DNA of 64,000 bases, taken from NCBI RefSeq assembly GCF_000527135.1, contig NZ_AZUP01000001.1:3224001-3288000 (forward strand), read 5' to 3'. The notes beneath the pieces were generated by a model, which was not told where the DNA came from, ran no database searches, and saw nothing but the letters and a program-made list of their open reading frames with translations. This DNA is from Methyloversatilis discipulorum. GTDB lineage: Bacteria; Pseudomonadota; Gammaproteobacteria; Burkholderiales; Rhodocyclaceae. Below, piece after piece: positions 26,441 through 34,716 of this stretch; the first letter of the stretch is position 1; each line of letters starts with the position of its first letter. The translations under genes were made by a program, and so were the position numbers.

Positions 26441-27430
26441 CTATTCGTGAGCTCGCGCGCGCATAGACGCATTAATTTGCTTCGGTCGTCCCGAAAACAG
26501 CTCGGTAAGCGCTTTGAGATCCGGATCTTCATCGTAATTTTTTCGTACCGGAGCACGCACAGTCTTCTCATCCGGTGGCGCCGCCTGCGCCAACTCCTCG
26601 AAGTCAGTCGAATGAGTCAGGGTGGAGTCGGCCACGTTCAACGCGGTGTCTGAGCCGGGTGCGATTTCAGGTTCCATCTCGGGCGTATAGGAGGTCTGAG
26701 CCGCCTCGCTTTCCACGTGCGACGCGCACCGGACTTCCGGCTGAAAGGGGCGATCCAATTGGTTCGTATCCGCTCGGGACGACGTGTTCGAGTCAGTGAC
26801 GGTGGCCTCTTCGCGGGTCGCTGCAGATCGTGCGCGCCGCCCACCCAACTTGAGCACTTTGACGGGCTTCTCTCCGCGCAGACGCCGAACGAGGTTATTG
26901 ATCGCGTTGAACTGACGAAGCCAGCGCCAGATGCGCTCAAAAACCAGCGACAAGACCATTGTGCAGAGCACAGCCAGGGCAACGTACCAGTAGATCCGGC
27001 CAAACCATGCTTTTGCGACCTCGATGCGGTACGAATGCACGTCAGAGAGCTGGTCGAGATAGGGATTGTCTAAACGCCAGTAAAAGGGCGTCTCAGGGAG
27101 CAAAACCTGGCTATCGAGCGGAAAGTGTTTCGCCGGATTTGCGACCTGAAGAACGTGCTTGCGCAGGGCGAAGCACATCCTGCGTTCGTCGTCCCAGCAC
27201 GCGGAAACCGATCTCGAGACCTGCGCCTGTCGCTCACGTATCAGGTAACAGCCCGCCCAGTCCTTCTGATCACATTGTGCGGCGGCCTCGGCCAGTCGCT
27301 GAAGGTTCGCTTCTGCAGGCCACGTTGTTGCAAGTTCAGCCAGAAGAGCGGGCGGCCGAGGGTCTGGCGGCGGGGGGGCCTCGCAAGCCGCAACGAGTAA
27401 CGCGGCGAGGATCAATGCGACGCGTTTCAT
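26441..27430 (-). CDS. Membrane-anchored lipoprotein of unknown function
   Basis: A 329-residue protein with lipobox LVAAC (Cys about 16), a periplasmic region with four cysteines (QCDQKDWAGCYL, ACWDDERRMC), a membrane helix near residues 148-168 (YWYVALAVLCTMVLSLVF), then a basic and finally disordered acidic cytoplasmic tail. The combination of lipid anchor and later membrane helix is unusual. Its ATG overlaps the stop of the winged-helix gene upstream (ATGA), so the two form an operon. No family recognised. Confidence 0.6.
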   Translation of the reverse strand: MKRVALILAALLVAACEAPPPPDPRPPALLAELATTWPAEANLQRLAEAAAQCDQKDWAGCYLIRERQAQVSRSVSACWDDERRMCFALRKHVLQVANPAKHFPLDSQVLLPETPFYWRLDNPYLDQLSDVHSYRIEVAKAWFGRIYWYVALAVLCTMVLSLVFERIWRWLRQFNAINNLVRRLRGEKPVKVLKLGGRRARSAATREEATVTDSNTSSRADTNQLDRPFQPEVRCASHVESEAAQTSYTPEMEPEIAPGSDTALNVADSTLTHSTDFEELAQAAPPDEKTVRAPVRKNYDEDPDLKALTELFSGRPKQINASMRARAHE

Positions 27431-28248
27431 GCGTCCCTCAGAAGCGAGCATTGGATACGGTTACGCACGTAATCGGGGACTGTCAAAGCCCTGTCTTCAT
27501 AGTACTTCCGCGCAATCGGATCGGATCGCCAGAGCGTGTACCTTGATCCCGGGGCGAGCGCTTTTTCATACTTGGCGACGATCGCCGGGCTGTCTGAGAA
27601 GATGAAGAACTTGTCGTACCGTGGCGGTCCCTTCCGATCATCAAGGGCGATGCAGATCTTCAGTATGAAATCGTCCAGATCCCGGCCCCATTTGCCGCTC
27701 AGTTCGACTTCGACCGCCGCCAGGTTTCCGGACGAGCACAGTTTCCATACGACGTCCGGCTTCTTCTCATCCTTTTTGTCGCCAGCACGCTGCAGCATGC
27801 GCTCCGTAAAGTACGCACTCGCGTGACCGGATTGGAGGGCGGTGAGCGTGAGCTGTTGCGCAAGCAGGTTGTGCCGGATCAGGTGCTGGCTGATGCGCAG
27901 CGGATTGATCTCAATGTAAGGGTACGACTCGGTACGGAATCGTTCCGCTTCTTCGAGCCCGATCCTGCTCAAAGTCAGTACTGATTTCGGTACGCCTTTC
28001 TGCACGCCGCCGGACTGAGTTCGGGTCTCAACCAGGAGTCCGGAACGTACGAGTTTTGCGGCGTAACCGCCCGCGGCCTGTCCAACGACCTTGCGCAGCA
28101 GGTCGGCACTTGTCCAGCCGTTCAGGTAGATCCATTCCAGGGCGGCTTTGCGCTTTTCTTCGCCGCGTGCGCGAGGGCTTTGGCCGTTCAAATATTCGGC
28201 GGCGCTCGGTGTTTTCCTGGTGACGGGGGATGCGGGGTGTTGTGTCAT
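27427..28248 (-). CDS. Winged-helix protein with nuclease-like C-terminal domain
   Basis: A 273-residue protein. Residues about 30-115 look like a winged helix (WIYLNGWTSADLLRKVVGQA, YAAKLVRSGLLVETRT). The C-terminal part has KPDVVWKL...NLAAVEVELSGKW, a D-x(n)-E-x-E pattern reminiscent of PD-(D/E)XK folds and of the replication-relaxation (Replic_Relax) family of mobile elements. That assignment is tentative. A clear GGAG lies before ATG 28248. Confidence 0.6.
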   Translation of the reverse strand: MTQHPASPVTRKTPSAAEYLNGQSPRARGEEKRKAALEWIYLNGWTSADLLRKVVGQAAGGYAAKLVRSGLLVETRTQSGGVQKGVPKSVLTLSRIGLEEAERFRTESYPYIEINPLRISQHLIRHNLLAQQLTLTALQSGHASAYFTERMLQRAGDKKDEKKPDVVWKLCSSGNLAAVEVELSGKWGRDLDDFILKICIALDDRKGPPRYDKFFIFSDSPAIVAKYEKALAPGSRYTLWRSDPIARKYYEDRALTVPDYVRNRIQCSLLRDA

Positions 28249-28385
28249 CGAGTTCTCCAAAAGTGAGGTGGTGTTCTCGATGTAGTGCCCCGATTTATCG
28301 GTCCCTAAGGCCCTGTGGGTAGGCATGGGTGAGGCGCTGCCAATGGGCTGCGTCTGGCTTGAGGGGGGCTTTGGAGTTGGGTGAG

Positions 28386-28431
28386 CATCGTCGGTCCCTT
28401 CGTCCGGATGGGTACGAAGGGACCGACGATG
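28386..28431. repeat. Perfect 18-bp-arm hairpin
   Basis: CATCGTCGGTCCCTTCGT and its exact reverse complement flank a 10-base loop, about 140 bases upstream of the winged-helix operon start. No T tract follows on either strand. Confidence 0.7.
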
Positions 28432-28626
28432 TCGGTGACGGGCTGCAGCAGTCGGGGGCGACTGCTTGCGCGGCCCGAGAGGCACCGGCAAGGCGCTCCT
28501 GCGGAGCGTCGGCTGGGGCCGATTCCCTTGCCTGACGCGGCTGGACGCCGCCTCTGCCTCCCGGACCTTGCCTTCCCGCCCTGGCGGGCTGCAGCGGTGA
28601 CGTGCCGTCACCTCGCGGGGGCGCGC

Positions 28627-28816
28627 GCAAAGCGCGGCTACCCGCTTCGCGGGCTTCTCTCACGCATCGGGCGCTGCCCGGTGCGCTCGATCGGCGCTGC
28701 GCGCTCTCGCTTGCCCTCAGCCCGCCCGCTTCGCGGCTCGGACTGCGGGGCCCTGCTCGACCTTCGGCCGTTCGGCCTCACCCCTGCGGGGCACGAAGCG
28801 GGTAGCCGCGCTTTGC
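28627..28816. repeat. 23-bp inverted repeat with 144-base spacer
   Basis: The arm 28627-28649 (begins GCAAAGCGCGG, ends CGCTTCG) is repeated in exact reverse complement at 28794-28816. The enclosed sequence contains further short GC hairpins. Confidence 0.75.
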
Positions 28817-29397
28817 TCGGCGCCCGGGGCTTCGCCCCCCAGAAGCTACGGCCGCGTGGGCGCGGCCTGCGCTCGGACGACGGACGCATGCGTCCTGTCC
28901 GGCGCTACGCTTCCGGCTCCCCCCTGCACCAGCCCGTGGGGCTGGTGGGACTGCGGGCGCCGGCCCTTGTCCCCGTTTCGCGGCACCCGTTGCGCTTGAG
29001 ATCGGTGTCGCGGATGAGAGGTTTTTCTCTCCTCGGAGCGCTCAACTCGCTCGCCTGCAGATTGCATCGAAGCGACTCCGCGAGTCGCGAGACTGTGCCG
29101 CTGATCTACGGAAAAGTGGCGGCCGACCGGGTGCGAAAGCCCCGTGCAATAGGGATTGTCGAGGAGGATCTACCGAACTCGCGACGCACTGTATGTGGCG
29201 GAGCCGGACGGAAGGATTTCGCCGGGAAAAGGGGACGATTCGTCGTTTCGCTCAGGGGTCAATTCACGGTGTCGACGGATGGCGGCTGCGGGGAAAAGGA
29301 GAATGCTGAAGCATCGAACCCCAGGGGTAGATCGAGGCAGTTGGACGAGCGGCTGACGCAGGCAACGGGGGGGCGGATCCTTCGCACTTTGTGCTCT

Positions 29398-29868
29398 TCA
29401 AGAGTATGCGCCGCTGACGTTTCTCATGAGCAGGTCAGAGAGAAGCTGCTCGCCGGTGACTGTCCCCAGAAAGTCCATGCCGCTGCCTCCGCCGAGTGCT
29501 GGTTGCGGGCTGAGCAGCCAGTTTCCGATCCAGACGCCCACGTCAAAGTTCGTCGGATTGCCGCACTCCTCGACCATCGTCTGGACCTGCCCGACGATTC
29601 GCTGCAAGCCCAGTACGCGTTCGCCTTGAACCGCCGGCAGCAGTTCCTGGTTCTTGGCTTTTCTGCGGATCGTCGAGAGGGGCAAGCCTAGCGCACGACA
29701 GAGTTCGTCAAACGGCAGGCCAAGCAGAGCCGCCAAATCCTCGACTTCTTTCGCGGGGATCCCTTGGTGGACCGCAACCGCCAGTTCGCCCCAGCTTGCG
29801 GCACTCGCTTCCTGGAAGCGCTGGATGTTCCGGCACCGATCTACTGAATTCTTCGCCTTCCGAATCAC
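29398..29868 (-). CDS. MbcA/ParS/Xre-type antitoxin-like protein 1
   Basis: A 156-residue protein from GTG 29868, preceded by GGGGAG. An N-terminal HTH-like region (GLPFDELCRALGLPLSTIRRK) is followed by the MbcA/ParS toxin-binding domain: FDVGVWIGNWLLSPQPALGG, GTVTGEQLLSDLL and the diagnostic ending SGAYS. Partners are normally RES-domain NAD-degrading toxins, encoded next door. None is present on either side; the neighbour upstream is the second TyrRS. A longer start at 30000 would consume the TyrRS leader and is rejected. Confidence 0.75.
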   Translation of the reverse strand: MIRKAKNSVDRCRNIQRFQEASAASWGELAVAVHQGIPAKEVEDLAALLGLPFDELCRALGLPLSTIRRKAKNQELLPAVQGERVLGLQRIVGQVQTMVEECGNPTNFDVGVWIGNWLLSPQPALGGGSGMDFLGTVTGEQLLSDLLMRNVSGAYS

Positions 29869-30010
29869 GACAGCTCTCCCCTTGCGTGCATCGTTGCAGC
29901 GCACGGGGCTGCTCGACTCTGCTACGCTAACACTATGTGCTCGCACTTCGTCAATCGCGTCTCGTATAGCGGCTACTGCCTTCCCAGGCGGTAGGCGCAC
30001 GCGCGTCCAT

Positions 30011-30080
30011 TCCGCCCGAGGCGGACTGGGACGTTGAAAACGCAGTCTCCCTCGGGCTTTTGCCCCCTCGAGGAGACTGC
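30011..30080 (+). promoter_or_regulatory. Structured leader hiding the tyrS2 ribosome-binding site
   Basis: Two hairpins precede the start: TCCGCC-CGA-GGCGGA at 30011-30025, and 30042-30080, where GCAGTCTCCCTCG pairs with CGAGGAGACTGC (one bulge). The right arm contains the GAGGAG Shine-Dalgarno and ends one base before ATG 30082. Folding would block translation initiation, which suggests control by a protein (perhaps TyrRS itself), tRNA or small RNA. Confidence 0.6.
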
Positions 30081-30081
30081 A

Positions 30082-31329
30082 ATGCCCCCCAATTTTTCAG
30101 ACCTGTTTCAGCTGCTCGAAGAGCGCGGCTTCGTCCACCAATGTACCGACGTTGAAGGACTTCGTCGGTCTTTCGCCTCGGGCACCCTGACCGCGTACCT
30201 GGGCTTCGATGCAACCGCCGACAGCCTCCATGTGGGTCATTTGCAGGGCTTGATGTTGATGCGCTGGCTTCAGCGCGCGGGCCACCGTCCCATCCTGCTC
30301 ATCGGTGGTGCCACCACCCGGATCGGCGATCCGAGCTTCCGGGACAGCAGTCGCCCTATGCTTGATGCGGCAACGATCGCGGCGAACATTCGGGGCATTT
30401 CGAGCGCCTTCACGCGGTACCTCACGTTTGATGGCGGTGCCAATGGAGCGCTCGTCGTGAACAACGAGGAGTGGCTGGACGGCCTCGGTTACCTCGAGTT
30501 CCTGGATCAAGTCGGCCGACATTTCACCGTCAATCGGTTGCTCGGTCTCGATGCGATCCGCTCCCGGCTCGAGCACTCGCTGTCCGTCCAGGAGTTCGCT
30601 TACACGCTGCTGCAAGCTCACGACTTCACCGAGCTCGCGAGGCGGCATGGCTGCACACTGCAGGTGGGAGGGGCCGATCAATGGGCGAACATCATCAATG
30701 GCATCGAGCTTTCTCGGCGCAAGGGAGGACCAGCGTTGTTCGGGCTCACGATGCCGCTGCTGGCCACCGCTGACGGCCGAAAGATGGGAAAGTCAGCACA
30801 GGGGGCGGTGTGGCTGAACGCGGAGCGGCTCACTTCGTTCGACTTCTGGCAGTTCTGGAGAAATACGGATGACCGCGATGTGGGTCGCTTCCTCGCTCTC
30901 TTCACGGAGCTACCGATCGATGACGTCCGCAGGCTGTCTGCCCTACAGGGTGCCGAACTCAACGAAGCAAAGGTCGTTCTCGCAAACGAAGCGACCAGCT
31001 TGGCTCACGGGGCGGAGGCGGCCGGGGTGGCAGCACGTGCGGCCGGTGGTGTCTTTGGCCAAGCCGACGATGCGGAGGGTCTCCCAACCGTGTTGCTGAG
31101 TCATGAGCGCTTGGTCGCCGGTGTCTCCCTCGCTGAACTGGCGGTCGAAGGCGGGCTCGCGAACTCGAGAAGTGCCGCTCGCCGGCTCGCTGAGGGGGGC
31201 GGCCTTCGTCTTGATGGAGAGCCGGTGAGGCAAGCGGATGTAACGCTTTCGGCGGGGGCCGCAGAATGGAGGCTGTCGGCTGGAAGGAAGCACCACCTTC
31301 GGATTGTGCTGGCCGATCAACAGCGTTAG
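30082..31329 (+). CDS. tyrS: Second tyrosine-tRNA ligase, alphaproteobacterial type
   Basis: A 415-residue class I synthetase with all parts: HVGH signature at 50-53 in a Rossmann domain, tyrosine pocket ([32 protein letters not shown]), KMGKS loop at 234-238, and a C-terminal S4 RNA-binding domain (about 350-410; [19 protein letters not shown]). [13 protein letters not shown] and [12 protein letters not shown] resemble alphaproteobacterial TyrRS, unlike the KMSKS-type TyrRS usual in betaproteobacteria, so it is probably transferred. Mobile extra synthetases often give resistance to synthetase inhibitors; here it also sits between antitoxin-like genes. Confidence 0.93.
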   Translation: MPPNFSDLFQLLEERGFVHQCTDVEGLRRSFASGTLTAYLGFDATADSLHVGHLQGLMLMRWLQRAGHRPILLIGGATTRIGDPSFRDSSRPMLDAATIAANIRGISSAFTRYLTFDGGANGALVVNNEEWLDGLGYLEFLDQVGRHFTVNRLLGLDAIRSRLEHSLSVQEFAYTLLQAHDFTELARRHGCTLQVGGADQWANIINGIELSRRKGGPALFGLTMPLLATADGRKMGKSAQGAVWLNAERLTSFDFWQFWRNTDDRDVGRFLALFTELPIDDVRRLSALQGAELNEAKVVLANEATSLAHGAEAAGVAARAAGGVFGQADDAEGLPTVLLSHERLVAGVSLAELAVEGGLANSRSAARRLAEGGGLRLDGEPVRQADVTLSAGAAEWRLSAGRKHHLRIVLADQQR

Positions 31330-31428
31330 CCAGACAGCCGTGGCACCGATACGGAGAGCATGTGGAATCGTTGGCTGAAGAAGCAAGGGCGGTCAGGGCC
31401 ACTACCGCCACCGACTGCCGAATCGAAT

Positions 31429-31824
31429 TCACCCTGCGACGCCTCCTTCGAGTGCCATGAGATATCTAATCACGTCCTCGACACGCCCTTCTGCCACCAA
31501 ATGCTCGGCCGTCTGGTGGCCGAAGGGTGCCAACGGTTCGTTACGGAACCAGAGGATTGTCCGTCCGAGGTCGCCGTTCAAGTCGCTGGCGGCCTGTAAT
31601 ACACGCAGCGAAGCTCGAATGAGGCACTGCGCCCCCTCCGAAGCTGACACCATACCTGTGGCGTTGCCGTAAACCGCGGCCAACTCGGCGAGCCGCTCGG
31701 CGTCAATACCCAGCAGCTCGCAGAATCGGATTGTTGAGAGCACCGTCGGGCCTGCTTCCTTGTCGCGCAGGTGGTCCAACAGGTCTACAAAGTCGCGGAC
31801 TGGTGTAAATGCGTGATTGGCCAT
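31429..31824 (-). CDS. MbcA/ParS-type antitoxin-like protein 2
   Basis: A 131-residue protein. The C-terminal half (GDLGRTILWFRNEPLAPFGHQTAEHLVAEGRVEDVIRYL) is the MbcA/ParS toxin-binding fold found in Xre-RES antitoxins. The N-terminal half lacks an obvious HTH but has CELLGIDAERLAELAAVYGN. It follows the zinc-finger gene by 71 bases on the same strand, so the two may be cotranscribed, and it converges with tyrS. No RES toxin nearby. Confidence 0.7.
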   Translation of the reverse strand: MANHAFTPVRDFVDLLDHLRDKEAGPTVLSTIRFCELLGIDAERLAELAAVYGNATGMVSASEGAQCLIRASLRVLQAASDLNGDLGRTILWFRNEPLAPFGHQTAEHLVAEGRVEDVIRYLMALEGGVAG

Positions 31825-31895
31825 AGATATACCGAATGGTAGTGCTCCGGCCGCCGAAGGCCTGAAGATGCGACGTGGCCTTTAAAAATGGGAAA

Positions 31896-33053
31896 TCACG
31901 TTGCCTGTTTTGGAATGGTCGAATAAAACGCACCTGAATCCCCGTCGCCCATTAAGACATCGTGTAACACATGGCTGATCTGAGTGCGCTCAAGGTGAGG
32001 CGGTCTGCGATAGCCTTTTATTGACCATCCTTCTACACGTGCCCGGTCAGCATGCGTTTGGCACGCCACGACCATGTAGTTGGCTGCGTGAGGCGAGCAC
32101 ATCCCCTTGGTTGTACGACGATCGGATGCCATACGCCCACCGGTCAGGATTATTTGATAGCACTGAGATACTGAATACTCTTTGAGTAAGTTATCGATAA
32201 GAGATTCGAGCGATCTTAAACTCGGGGTGCCGAAGCGGCGTTCACTTGCTGCATGAATGAAGAACTCCTTGCATTCTTCGGACGCAAGTTCGCGCGCAAA
32301 TTCGATGCACTCGGCCTTCCACCCGGCTGGTCGAGCGGCTGAGCGCATTACTTCCTCTGTTTTCCTGATGAACTCTGGCGCGCTGGGAACTCTTAAAGTC
32401 CATCGTACACGTGTTAGATGTTCTCCAATAAAAAGCAGTTCTTTTTGAGTTAGTTCATATGGAAAGTATTCTGGGTCTGGAGAAATTATTCCCAGGTCAA
32501 TCAGGCATTTAATTAGGCGGTATTCGTAGTCGGCGCCTCCTGGCGCAAAACGTATTCCCGAAGAGGTAATCCCGCCCAGCCGGCGATCGTCGATCCATCC
32601 GCAACAACGCACGAGAGTCAAAAGTGATACGGCTGTGCGGACGGACAGGTTATGGGGTTCAACATGAGTTGGTGAATAGCTCCAATTTTCTGAACAAAAC
32701 TCAACCGCTCTTTTCCTTCTCTCGCGAACAAGCCTCGCGTTGCTCTCCGAAGCGGCCTTTAGGCATCCGGCGCAGCCGCAAGAGGGCGTATCCTCGTGAT
32801 TGCAGGCGATACAACACAACCTCTCACGTACTAGCCGAGATTTGCTGAGCAACTGTCGCACCATTGCCGAACCACATCGACGGCACGACTCGTTGGTTGG
32901 CTGCGGCGGAAAGAATTGATGCAACATGCTGACATGGCAATGGATATTGAACTCGCGTATCAGCGATAAGACGTTCTCACCCGAGTAGTAGCGACGAATC
33001 AGATCCGACAACTCATCCTTACTCAAGTGTTCGAGAGGGGAGGTTTGCTCCAT
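31896..33053 (-). CDS. Zinc-finger protein of unknown function
   Basis: A 385-residue AT-rich gene. An N-terminal helical region is followed by a cysteine cluster (about residues 55-100: CRRCGSAMV, CCIACNHED, CGCAGCLK) that should bind one or two zinc ions, then a long alpha-helical body with no recognised domain. The spacing resembles zinc ribbons of TniQ-like and transposon-associated proteins, but the rest does not match convincingly. ATG 33053 is used; TTG 33068 would add five residues. Possibly cotranscribed with the MbcA-like gene; flanked by direct copies of the tyrS 3' end. Confidence 0.6.
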   Translation of the reverse strand: MEQTSPLEHLSKDELSDLIRRYYSGENVLSLIREFNIHCHVSMLHQFFPPQPTNESCRRCGSAMVRQLLSKSRLVRERLCCIACNHEDTPSCGCAGCLKAASESNARLVRERRKRAVEFCSENWSYSPTHVEPHNLSVRTAVSLLTLVRCCGWIDDRRLGGITSSGIRFAPGGADYEYRLIKCLIDLGIISPDPEYFPYELTQKELLFIGEHLTRVRWTLRVPSAPEFIRKTEEVMRSAARPAGWKAECIEFARELASEECKEFFIHAASERRFGTPSLRSLESLIDNLLKEYSVSQCYQIILTGGRMASDRRTTKGMCSPHAANYMVVACQTHADRARVEGWSIKGYRRPPHLERTQISHVLHDVLMGDGDSGAFYSTIPKQAT

Positions 33054-33605
33054 GGTTTCTCTGTACAAAACTACGAAATGTAGTCAAGAATACCGTGGTC
33101 GGCAACCTCGTCTTGGATGATGAGCTGCCGAGTCAAGCTTGCAATTTAATTGCAAATTTTCTCGTCAATTTAAACCAATTTAAATCTTGATTTTTTTCAA
33201 GGAGCAGAACCTATTGCAACCCGTTGATTCAGGCTGAGAAGATGTCCGGGCTCCCATTTTGAAAATTTGTAATTGCACGGGGGGCGCGATCGCCGGATGT
33301 GGCGTTGTGGCACTTTGGATTTGCAAGATCGATCTGATCGGGAAGGCCGGTGATAACGATTGGCAACGGTAGGACGCGTGTTTCCGCGTTGATCAGCCGG
33401 AGTTGGGGCGGCGGCGGCCAGTGTGTGACGGTCGCAAGGAGGGCTCGGACCCGGAAGACATGGATGATCGGTGCATTAAGCATCTGATGGCGCGCCTGAT
33501 GCATTTGGCTGCGCATGGGACGAAGGCGAAGTCGCCGACGGGATCAACGCGCCACGCTGAATGCGAACGCACAACACGTCGGTTGTCGGATGCCTACCGG
33601 AAAGC
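33054..33605. other. AT-rich non-coding region
   Basis: No credible gene. The first 150 bases, upstream of the zinc-finger gene, are AT-rich with three AATTTAA-type repeats and a palindrome at 33139-33155 (TTGCAAT-TTA-ATTGCAA), good candidates for its promoter and operator. Confidence 0.5.
33139..33155. promoter_or_regulatory. Palindrome upstream of the zinc-finger gene
   Basis: TTGCAAT and ATTGCAA arms around TTA, 86 bases before the start codon. It has the size of a dimeric repressor site; the binding protein is unknown. Confidence 0.4.
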
Positions 33606-33728
33606 GGAGGGCTGCGCCTGAATGATCACTCGGGAGGACAAGCCAATGTAAAGCTTCCGACGGGTTCGACCGAATGAAGGCTGTCGGCAGGCGGAAAGCA
33701 GCACATTCGGATCGTGCTGGCCGATCAA
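33606..33728 (+). pseudogene. Remnant of a second tyrS 3' end
   Basis: The frame reads GGLRLNDHSGGQANVKLP...RLSAGGKQHIRIVLADQ, aligning with [18 protein letters not shown]...[17 protein letters not shown] at the end of the intact tyrS. One Trp codon has become TGA and upstream frames are broken. Similarity continues past the tyrS stop (ends ...GATACGG in both). It is a clear diverged duplicate of the S4-domain tail. Confidence 0.85.
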
Positions 33729-33862
33729 CCGATTTCACCGGACCGCCTCGGCACTGATACGGCACGCCACAGGGTTGCGATCCTAAGAAACAGGGTAGGC
33801 CACCGCGATTTACTGGTCGGCTACGTAATCACAAAATAATTTCATTCAATTGAATGGTGTAG

Positions 33863-34714
33863 TTATGCTTGCGCTGCGCAATGCAGAGACAGCATGGCGA
33901 TAAAGCTGCTCGCGACCTTGTTTATCTCGGAAAAAAAATCGTTTGGATCGCCAAGGCTTTGAATGGAAATGTTGTTCTGGCCGTCTCCAGTGCGTGAATG
34001 AAAAAAACGATTGCGAATCGTAGTCGTTAGACTGCAAATGTCACGAAACCTGATGTCGAATTGGTGGGTTGCGATGTCTTTTGTAGTAAATCCGTTGAAG
34101 TGATTGGAAAGAGAGCTCCAATGAAGAGTCTTGTCCGTGTACGAGGAGAAGTCGAGCCGGTACACAAAGTCAAGTAGTACTGCGTCAATGAACTTTCCCT
34201 GGGCGACGAATTTCTTAAGGAAGCCCATTTCTCCGGTCTTGTCGTTTCCGGCAAAGAGAGTCTTGAGGTCGTCGAATGTGCCGTAGTAATCGGAGGAGGA
34301 TCGGCAGTATAAGAGTGGGGCGCTAAATGCTATCCTTTCCAGGAGACGATAAAGATGAGTGAAAGCGGCGGCATGGCAATTACGGTGGGTTTGTAAAAAG
34401 TAGTGTGAAAACTCGATCAGAATGTCTTGATAGAAGTTTCGATTCAGCGGAATTGTTTTTCTAATAAACTCTCTCTCATTGAGGTCGACGCCGAATCTGC
34501 GAAGAAAGTCAGCGAATGCGTCGCGCCCGCGTTTCGTACGTGTGCTCTGAGGAAGTACAGAGTAGTTCACAATTTGGCGTAATTGTTTCCCGCGGTACGT
34601 CAGAGCACTCGAGCCGATCAGTGTCTTTATAAGGAGGTATTGGTACGATCGATCAGCACCGGTTGGTAGCCTGGTGTCAAAGGTGTAGTCGATCCCGGAA
34701 ACCGTTATCGGCAT
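33863..34714 (-). CDS. HEPN-motif protein, putative RNase effector
   Basis: A 283-residue AT-rich gene with no named family. A helical C-terminal region contains IRNRFFH at residues 233-239: Arg-Asn then His after four positions, matching the R-polar-x(3-5)-H active-site motif of HEPN ribonucleases. The middle helix HLYRLLERIAF and the preceding FRDICSLTTTIRN fit a HEPN four-helix bundle. ATG 34714 lies two bases after the stop of the DGQHR-like gene, so they are one operon. A toxin or abortive-infection role is inferred from motif and context. Confidence 0.6.
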   Translation of the reverse strand: MPITVSGIDYTFDTRLPTGADRSYQYLLIKTLIGSSALTYRGKQLRQIVNYSVLPQSTRTKRGRDAFADFLRRFGVDLNEREFIRKTIPLNRNFYQDILIEFSHYFLQTHRNCHAAAFTHLYRLLERIAFSAPLLYCRSSSDYYGTFDDLKTLFAGNDKTGEMGFLKKFVAQGKFIDAVLLDFVYRLDFSSYTDKTLHWSSLSNHFNGFTTKDIATHQFDIRFRDICSLTTTIRNRFFHSRTGDGQNNISIQSLGDPNDFFSEINKVASSFIAMLSLHCAAQA

Positions 34715-34716
34715 GT

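Larger units (their letters stand above)
28249..29397. other. 1.15-kb hairpin-rich non-coding region
   Basis: No gene is supported: the long frame on the plus strand here has no family features and is a GC artefact. The region holds an 18-bp-arm hairpin (28386-28431), a 7-bp GCAGTCG/CGACTGC stem near 28450, and a separated 23-bp inverted repeat (28627-28649 and 28794-28816). Such structure could be a transfer or replication origin, a structured RNA, or terminators. Confidence 0.55.

Noticed and set aside
29100..29400. Possible group II intron or ribozyme fragment (GTGCGAAAGCCCC region)
   Set aside because: No domain V hairpin, no maturase and no consistent 5' intron sequence could be identified.
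28381..29691. A 436-residue open frame on the plus strand
   Set aside because: It is low-complexity GC-rich translation with no domain, crosses strong hairpins and overlaps the well-supported MbcA-like gene on the other strand.
30001..30081. T-box riboswitch before tyrS
   Set aside because: No T-box consensus or specifier loop; T-boxes are essentially Gram-positive. The structure is better described as a ribosome-binding-site hairpin.
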